Shown: piece after piece, positions 7,863-12,063 of the stretch
Layout: each line of letters begins with the position of its first letter
Numbering within the stretch: the stretch's first letter is position 1
From: an uncultured Bacteroides sp.
GTDB taxonomy: Bacteria > Bacteroidota > Bacteroidia > Bacteroidales > Bacteroidaceae
Direction of reading: 5' to 3'
DNA length: 12,063 nucleotides
Assembly: GCA_900557355.1 (NCBI GenBank)
Contig: USSR01000142.1
Coordinates: 1 to 12,063, forward strand
Translations under genes and position numbers: made by a program
The notes under the pieces: model-generated
The model's database searches: none
Told to the model about the DNA's origin: nothing
What the model saw: the letters and a program-made list of their open reading frames with translations, nothing else

Positions 7863-8789
7863 ATGAATAAAATGGAATTAGTAATCACCGCTCTGGCACT
7901 GACCGGGATTATCGTTGTGGCATTACCCTGGGCGATTATTGAAAATACCCATATCGACGGGCCGGTAGGCGGCAGTGAAATTATTGGCCCCCTGCTAGTC
8001 CTGCTGGTTATCCTGCTCCTGTTTCCCGCTCTTCTCCTCACACCGGTCTGCAAATGCTATAACCCCGTCATACGGCAGTGGATATGGGGGGTGACTATCG
8101 CCGTATACTTTGCCTGTCCGGCAATCACCGCTGCGAGGGTGGGGAGGGAATTTTTAGAACGCATGGCGTCGGAGCAGTTCGAAAGTATGCTCCGTAATCC
8201 GCATGTCCCGTACGGACATCTGGTGCGGATGGCTGCCCATGCCGGATATTCTGAAGACCTTGCTTTCCGCACGATGCTCGAGCATGACCGTATGGACTTT
8301 GCCGGGCGCTATTTCAAAGAACATCCCGAGGCACATTACAGTAACCTGCCGTTTATCATGAACTACTGTCTCAGCAGGCTGGATAAAGACAATTACTGCG
8401 ATTCCGTTTCCATCCGGAACGCCCGCAAGGTGGAGTTCCTGCTCGACAACGGATGGGAAATCAACGACAGCGGCATCTCTGACGGCAACCGTACGGGCTA
8501 CTATAGCGAAAGCCACTTGACGGCCTTGTGCATAGCGATAAGAAACAGGGATATCCGCACAGCCAACCTGCTCATAGAGCGTGGAGCCGATGTCAATCTC
8601 GGAAACCCGCTGGCAATAGCCGTAAATGAGGGAGACCGGAAGAGGGTGCAAATGTTACTCGAACGAGGGGCGGAGGTGAATGCGCCCTATCCCGAAAGCA
8701 AGTGTACGGCGCTCCATGCAGCCCTTAAACGGGAAAATCCCGACATTGTGGAACTGTTGCGCCAATATGCAGTAACTAAACAACAATAA
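7863..8789 (+). CDS. Membrane-anchored ankyrin-repeat protein
   Basis: A 308-residue protein. Hydrophobic helices lie at about 5-26, 40-62 and 73-93, then a helical linker (about 94-180), then ankyrin repeats to the C-terminus. The repeats are a partial one near 187-202 (VEFLLDNGWEIN), a clear one at 218-246 (LTALCIAIRNRD then LLIERGADVN), one at 248-273 (ending LLERGAEVN), and a last partial one at 281-302 (CTALHAALKR). Ankyrin repeats bind proteins and do not indicate an enzyme activity. The layout of three N-terminal helices followed by a repeat domain is the same as in the MORN protein before it, though the repeat family differs. The gap is 11 bases, so they are very likely cotranscribed and may act on the same partner. 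No partner or function is recognised. Confidence 0.8.
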   Translation: MNKMELVITALALTGIIVVALPWAIIENTHIDGPVGGSEIIGPLLVLLVILLLFPALLLTPVCKCYNPVIRQWIWGVTIAVYFACPAITAARVGREFLERMASEQFESMLRNPHVPYGHLVRMAAHAGYSEDLAFRTMLEHDRMDFAGRYFKEHPEAHYSNLPFIMNYCLSRLDKDNYCDSVSIRNARKVEFLLDNGWEINDSGISDGNRTGYYSESHLTALCIAIRNRDIRTANLLIERGADVNLGNPLAIAVNEGDRKRVQMLLERGAEVNAPYPESKCTALHAALKRENPDIVELLRQYAVTKQQ

Positions 8790-8814
8790 TTAAACAATAA
8801 TCAACCAACCACCA

Positions 8815-9141
8815 ATGAAGAAACTGATTATCGTCTCTCTTCTGTCGGCATTCGCCTTGGGCACATTCGGACAAACGGCCGCCATTCATCAAATCCTTGA
8901 CAAAATGTCCGAAGAAGGCCTCTTCTTCACTAATGAAATCAGGTCCTTGCTTGAAAAAGGGATTGACACAAAGGGCAAGTACGGGCGTTCACCTCTGAAT
9001 GTGGCAGCCATGTACCATTGCACCGACTTGGGCAAAGCCGACAACGATGGTCGTACCCCGCTGCATCACGCCGCCTGTTGCAGGAAGCCGGAATGTATGG
9101 AATTACTATTGGAGGCGGGGGCAAAGCAACCGGAACCTTGA
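8815..9141 (+). CDS. Small exported ankyrin-repeat protein, apparently shortened
   Basis: A 108-residue protein with an N-terminal signal peptide (MKKLIIVSLLSAFALGTFGQ, likely cut near residues 16-20), so probably periplasmic. One ankyrin start (YGRSPLNVAAMYHCTDL, about 56-73) runs directly into the next repeat (KADNDGRTPLHHAACC, then MELLLEAGA). The second helix and loop of the first repeat are missing, about ten residues, which suggests an in-frame internal deletion. After LLEAGA the protein ends within six residues, without the usual DVN turn. The reading frame at +2 over the 3' end (to 9203) encodes a hydrophobic stretch, possibly a remnant of a longer ancestor or chance. It lies 25 bases after the ankyrin membrane gene and is probably the last gene of that cassette. 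Confidence 0.65.
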   Translation: MKKLIIVSLLSAFALGTFGQTAAIHQILDKMSEEGLFFTNEIRSLLEKGIDTKGKYGRSPLNVAAMYHCTDLGKADNDGRTPLHHAACCRKPECMELLLEAGAKQPEP

Positions 9142-9284
9142 AACTCGTTACAGGTATCGCTATGCTCCTGATATTCGGAAAAATATTTGGAATCTTATAT
9201 TGAACTCACGTTGAAATAAGGATTATTCCTCATAAGCAGAGTCTGTTGTACCTTTAAGTACTATCGACTTTTTAGTCAGTCTCT

Positions 9285-9327
9285 AAAGCGTTGCATTGAT
9301 TTATTTTATCAATACAACGCTTTTTTT
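9285..9327. terminator. Strong intrinsic terminator
   Basis: AAAGCGTTGCATTGAT (9285-9300) pairs with ATCAATACAACGCTTT (9308-9323) across a 7-base loop. The stem is 16 bp with a single C-A mismatch. It is followed by a run of T to 9327 and preceded by A-rich sequence only at the stem base. It ends the MORN/ankyrin cassette. Confidence 0.88.
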
Positions 9328-9348
9328 ATTTATCCTGTCGGATTCCCC

Positions 9349-9408
9349 GAATGAATGTGTTGTTTTGAAAAACGGATGTATTCATCCGGAAAATTAATGC
9401 ATTCATTC
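9349..9408. repeat. Nested inverted repeats in the convergent intergenic region
   Basis: Outer arms GAATGAATG (9349-9357) and CATTCATTC (9400-9408) are perfect complements. Between them is a second perfect hairpin CGGATG-TATT-CATCCG (9373-9388). The segment lies just downstream of the leftward DUF4248 stop (9431), so it could act as a terminator for those genes, but no T run follows on that strand. It could also be a protein-binding site or mobile-element scar. The 9142-9430 interval otherwise shows only the terminator. Confidence 0.5.
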
Positions 9409-9430
9409 ATCCTTCCGGGGCTGGTTGCGT

Positions 9431-9661
9431 TCACTCTCCCGGTTCGCCCAGATGGCGGACTATCAGCCGCACTTCCCGCCCGGTATACATTTTCATCTTC
9501 GGGCGGAAGTCCATAGCCGTTATCTCTTCCATCAGGGGGCGGCATTTCCTGATCCAGCGCCGCAGTTTGTCTACGGCGGCATTCTCCGTAAGAGTAGGGA
9601 AATACAGGTGAGCCAATTCACTCTTATCGTAGCATCTTATTACAAAATTAATGTTATCCAT
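9431..9661 (-). CDS. DUF4248 family small protein
   Basis: 76 residues from the ATG at 9661 (complement). The pattern F-x-I-R-C-Y-x-K-S-E-L-A-x-L-Y-F-P at residues 6-22, followed by KLRRWI and, near the C-terminus, YTGREVRLIVRHLGEP, fits the DUF4248 family. These small Bacteroides proteins are commonly encoded next to VirE-N primase genes. Their role is unknown, and the basic helical layout could suit nucleic-acid or protein binding. The frame extends upstream to 9808, but residues before MDN are low-complexity and overlap the neighbouring gene, so 9661 is preferred; ATG 9712 is an alternative start. It is transcribed leftwards after the 9723-10103 gene with a 61-base gap. Confidence 0.78.
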   Translation of the reverse strand: MDNINFVIRCYDKSELAHLYFPTLTENAAVDKLRRWIRKCRPLMEEITAMDFRPKMKMYTGREVRLIVRHLGEPGE

Positions 9662-9722
9662 TGTCTTTCCAATTATTGGTTTATACCAGTAAAAGTAGTG
9701 AAAATTCTTCATATAAACAAGT

Positions 9723-10103
9723 CTATAATGTTGTATATTTATCTTTTTCCTTCCGCATTTCTTCCCATGTGGAAAGCATCCATTCCTCTGGCCTTTCTTC
9801 CCATGCAATCCATACTTCTATGATGGCGCGTTTCATGAATTCCATAACGAAGTTCATGTATTCGACATCGTCTTTGCAGTATTCGCGCATCATAACCAGC
9901 AGGCGGACATGGCAGTTGAAGTGCATGTCTTTTCCTTCGAGCAGATGCTCCAATGTATTTCCGCCATAACCGCATTCATCCGATAATTCCCGCTTTTTGA
10001 CGGAGTGGGTGTGGAAAAATCCGGTCAGGTAGTAGTGCAGGTAATGAAAGGTGAAATGCCTGAAAAGGGCATAAGGGTCTTTGTGAGTGGTTTCTTTTTC
10101 CAT
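9723..10103 (-). CDS. Unrecognised small protein, divergent from the primase gene
   Basis: 126 residues from the ATG at 10103 (complement); a start at 10142 would add 13 unlikely residues and run into a hairpin. No family is recognised. The protein is mainly helical, rich in His, Tyr, Met and Glu, with no signal peptide. Residues about 45-85 (KKRELSDECGYGGNTLEHLL and onwards) have the spacing of a helix-turn-helix, weakly like an XRE-type fold, so a DNA-binding role is possible but unproven. It is the first of two leftward genes and faces the primase gene across a 147-base intergenic region with two hairpins. This arrangement would suit an autoregulator. Confidence 0.6.
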   Translation of the reverse strand: MEKETTHKDPYALFRHFTFHYLHYYLTGFFHTHSVKKRELSDECGYGGNTLEHLLEGKDMHFNCHVRLLVMMREYCKDDVEYMNFVMEFMKRAIIEVWIAWEERPEEWMLSTWEEMRKEKDKYTTL

Positions 10104-10126
10104 TTTATGTTTATTAGTGGTTGTTA

Positions 10127-10147
10127 ACAGTGTGCTTCGCACACTGT
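10127..10147. repeat. Perfect hairpin in the divergent intergenic region (left)
   Basis: ACAGTGTGC (10127-10135) and GCACACTGT (10139-10147) form a perfect 9-bp stem with a 3-base loop. It lies 24 bases before the leftward ATG at 10103, so it would sit in that gene's 5' leader or act as an operator. No T run follows, so a terminator is unlikely. Confidence 0.7.
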
Positions 10148-10174
10148 GTGTGAAAAATTATCTTCAAGTACTTT

Positions 10175-10182
10175 TATCTTTG
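10175..10182 (+). promoter_or_regulatory. Bacteroides -7 promoter element for the primase gene
   Basis: TATCTTTG matches the Bacteroidetes TAnnTTTG -7 element exactly. It is followed by a probable start near 10186-10190. No convincing TTTG -33 box is seen at the expected distance, so the promoter may be weak or activator-dependent. Confidence 0.6.
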
Positions 10183-10185
10183 CAC

Positions 10186-10211
10186 CCGTTTGCCGGTTGT
10201 CCGGCAAACGG
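10186..10211. repeat. Perfect 11-bp hairpin at the expected transcript 5' end
   Basis: CCGTTTGCCGG (10186-10196) and CCGGCAAACGG (10201-10211) are perfect complements around a TTGT loop. The hairpin starts about four bases after the -7 element, so it would be the first structure of the primase mRNA or an operator over the start site. It lies 39 bases before the ATG at 10251. No poly-T follows directly, although an AT-rich stretch is nearby. Confidence 0.75.
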
Positions 10212-10250
10212 AATGATGTTTTTATTTATTTATTTAAAATCAGACATATT

Positions 10251-12063
10251 ATGTCAAAGAAAAAACAATTTTTAGTATCGCTTCTCAAGTCGATGTATGA
10301 CACTATGCCGGAGACCATTTCTCTGGACAAAGTTTACCAGTTGATAATCCTCGAAACGTTTCGCTCGGATACAGAAAAACACCGTTACTATAAGTCCGCC
10401 GGACAGAAAAAGGAAGCGCAGTCCGTCAAAGACAAAATGATGAACTTCACTCCCTCGGTCATCCTCGCCGGCGGCAAGGCGGGAGAGCACGTCACGGGCT
10501 ATACCGGCCTTGGGATGGCAGACTTCGACCATGTGCCGCCGGACGACCTCGAACGTTGTTTCCGCCTGCTCGATGCCGACCCGTACGTAGTACTTGCCTA
10601 TGCCACCATTTCCGGTGAAGGAGTGAGGGTAGTCTATTTCACGGATGTGACGGAGTCCCGTTTTCACAGCGACGTTTTTCTGCAAGGCAACACGTATTAC
10701 GCGCGGCTGCTTGGCTACAAGTACGATGCCCAATGCAGCAATATTGCCCGCACTAGTATCCTTTGTTATTGTCCCCGGGCTGTTTACCATCCGCAGGCGG
10801 AAGCCATGCACATCGAGCTTGCTCCGCAAGCAAAGGCGCAGGATGCCCTTCCCGCGAAGAAAAAGGGACGTCCGGCAAGACGTTACGCTGCTACGGTGGA
10901 AGAAGCGGAACAGTCCATCCTTGAGCATCTGGATGCTGAAGGCAAGATGTACACCGAAGGGCATTACAACGAATATGTATCCGCGGCAGTCTACCTGATG
11001 AACCGTTATGGAGTGGGAGAGGACGATGTGCGCGCCTGGGCTGCCGGACGTTTTGCCGACTACGATGTCTCCAAGCTCGAAAGTATCGTCCATTCCGTTT
11101 ATCTTCACACCGACGAGCACGGTACGCAGCAGCTGCCTTCCGTCAAGGGACGGCGTTTCAGCTTTGCTCCCCTTCCCGAAGTCGAGAAGTTCATCACTTC
11201 GCAAGCCAGGGTACGCAACAATGTCATCACCGAACGGCGTGAGATTTGCCTCGAAGGTGAACCGGACTTCCGTGACATTACCGACCGCGACGAAAACACC
11301 CTGTGGGCACGTGCCAACAAGATGGGTGTCTACAGTGGCGCCAAGACCATACAGATGATTCTCAACTCGGAATATGTGGACGATTACCATCCTTTCGTCT
11401 CCTACCTCGACGGACTCGATGCCTGGGACGGGAAAACCGACTATATCCGCTTGCTGGCAAACACCGTGCATACTGCCGACCAGGAGCTTTTTTACACCTA
11501 TTTCCGGAAATGGTTCGTCGGCTTCATCGCTTCCCTCGTCAATCCTTCTGTCATCAACCAGGTGGTACTTGTATTAATCGGCAAACAGGGGTATTACAAG
11601 ACCACCTGGATGAACCGGCTGCTGCCACGTGAATGGGAACGGTACTTCTTTACGAAGACCAACAGTGACCGCATGACGAAAGACGACAAAATCTCCTTGT
11701 CCGAATTTGCACTGATTTGTTTCGAGGAGATAGACAACATGCGTCCTTCGGAGATGAACCAGTTTAAGGCGATGGTCACCATGCCTTCCATCAACGAACG
11801 CTCTGCCTATGCCCGCAACAAGATGCATCGCGCTCATGTGGCTTCTTTCTGCGGCACGGGCAACAATATCGCTTTCCTTAACGATCCCACCGGCACACGC
11901 CGCTGGCTTGCTTTCGAAGCACTTTCCATCGATGATCCCTTCAAGACTTCTCTGCCCTACCGGGAGATTTACGCCCAGGGGCTTGCGCTCTACCGTTCCG
12001 GCTTCCGCTATTGGTTCAATCAGGAAGAGATGGACAGGCTGGGCGAGCATAATGAGGAAATTT
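10251..12063 (+). CDS. VirE-family primase-helicase with BT4734-like N-terminus (3' end outside window)
   Basis: Open from ATG 10251 to the edge (604 codons seen, no stop). The N-terminal ~180 residues match the BT4734/VirE-N type, a branch of archaeo-eukaryotic primases. The acid motif is DFD at 91-93 (GLGMADFDH) and the glycine motif is ISGEG near 120-124. A linker with a basic AKKKGRPARR stretch follows, then a helical PriCT-like part, then a VirE/SF3-like ATPase. Its Walker A position reads GKQGYYKTT (444-452), where the usual Gly before Lys is Tyr. The Walker B region is FEEIDN (491-496). A sensor-like stretch GTGNNIAFLNDPTGTRRW (near 11851-11907) matches the family. The product should be a DNA primase with an associated ATPase, as in replication modules of plasmids, phage satellites and integrative elements. 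No integrase or origin is seen here. The gene is divergent from two small leftward genes. Confidence 0.88.
   Translation, partial: MSKKKQFLVSLLKSMYDTMPETISLDKVYQLIILETFRSDTEKHRYYKSAGQKKEAQSVKDKMMNFTPSVILAGGKAGEHVTGYTGLGMADFDHVPPDDLERCFRLLDADPYVVLAYATISGEGVRVVYFTDVTESRFHSDVFLQGNTYYARLLGYKYDAQCSNIARTSILCYCPRAVYHPQAEAMHIELAPQAKAQDALPAKKKGRPARRYAATVEEAEQSILEHLDAEGKMYTEGHYNEYVSAAVYLMNRYGVGEDDVRAWAAGRFADYDVSKLESIVHSVYLHTDEHGTQQLPSVKGRRFSFAPLPEVEKFITSQARVRNNVITERREICLEGEPDFRDITDRDENTLWARANKMGVYSGAKTIQMILNSEYVDDYHPFVSYLDGLDAWDGKTDYIRLLANTVHTADQELFYTYFRKWFVGFIASLVNPSVINQVVLVLIGKQGYYKTTWMNRLLPREWERYFFTKTNSDRMTKDDKISLSEFALICFEEIDNMRPSEMNQFKAMVTMPSINERSAYARNKMHRAHVASFCGTGNNIAFLNDPTGTRRWLAFEALSIDDPFKTSLPYREIYAQGLALYRSGFRYWFNQEEMDRLGEHNEEI

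Noticed and set aside
8154..8651. Leftward reading frame of 165 codons over the ankyrin membrane gene
   Set aside because: It is a shadow of a gene with visible ankyrin motifs, and its translation has no family features.
10087..10275. Rightward 62-codon frame across the divergent region
   Set aside because: It overlaps both hairpins, the -7 element and the primase start, and its translation shows no family or secretion signal.
10272..11471. Long leftward reading frame (399 codons) antisense to the primase gene
   Set aside because: It lies entirely within the rightward VirE gene, whose protein has clear family motifs. The leftward translation matches no family and reflects codon bias of the opposite strand.
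1..12063. CRISPR array, tRNA, rRNA, transposase or integrase
   Set aside because: I found no regularly spaced repeats, cloverleaf or rRNA-like sequence, DDE or tyrosine-recombinase motifs. A covariance or profile search would be needed to exclude small RNAs.

Overview
The window looks like a Bacteroides-type (Bacteroidales) chromosome. The evidence is the set of protein families (Wza-like export lipoprotein, Wzc-like kinase with a Tyr-Gly tail, CpsB/CapC phosphatase, DUF4248, a VirE-type primase-helicase), promoter motifs close to the Bacteroidetes TAnnTTTG type, and AT-rich leaders with weak Shine-Dalgarno sequences. I cannot name a species.

Left part (1-6382, + strand): five tightly packed genes that read as one operon. 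They are the 3' part of an ABC exporter, an HprK-like P-loop kinase, a polysaccharide-export outer-membrane lipoprotein, a Wzc-like chain-length regulator and tyrosine kinase, and a PHP-type tyrosine phosphatase. The last three are the standard export and control module for a surface polysaccharide. The first two resemble peptide maturation and export genes, so the start of the operon may belong to a modified-peptide pathway that lies mostly off the left edge. The export lipoprotein gene carries a net +1 frameshift near its 3' end. As read here it loses its conserved C-terminus and terminal membrane segment.

Middle (about 6415-9141, + strand): a separate cassette, probably driven by its own promoter near 6439. 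It encodes a membrane protein with about ten MORN_2/YwqK-like repeats, a membrane protein with ankyrin repeats, and a small exported ankyrin protein that looks internally shortened. Their function is unknown. The cassette ends at a strong hairpin terminator (9285-9327).

Right part (9349-12063): a palindromic segment, then two small leftward genes (a DUF4248 protein and an unrecognised protein), then a divergent intergenic region holding two perfect hairpins and a good Bacteroides -7 element, and finally a rightward gene running off the window. That last gene encodes a BT4734/VirE-N-like primase fused to a VirE-family ATPase. It is open from 10251 to the edge. From general knowledge of Bacteroides genomes, such a block often sits at the edge of capsule or exopolysaccharide loci and looks like a domesticated or mobile replication module.

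No tRNA, rRNA, CRISPR array, transposase or integrase was recognised.
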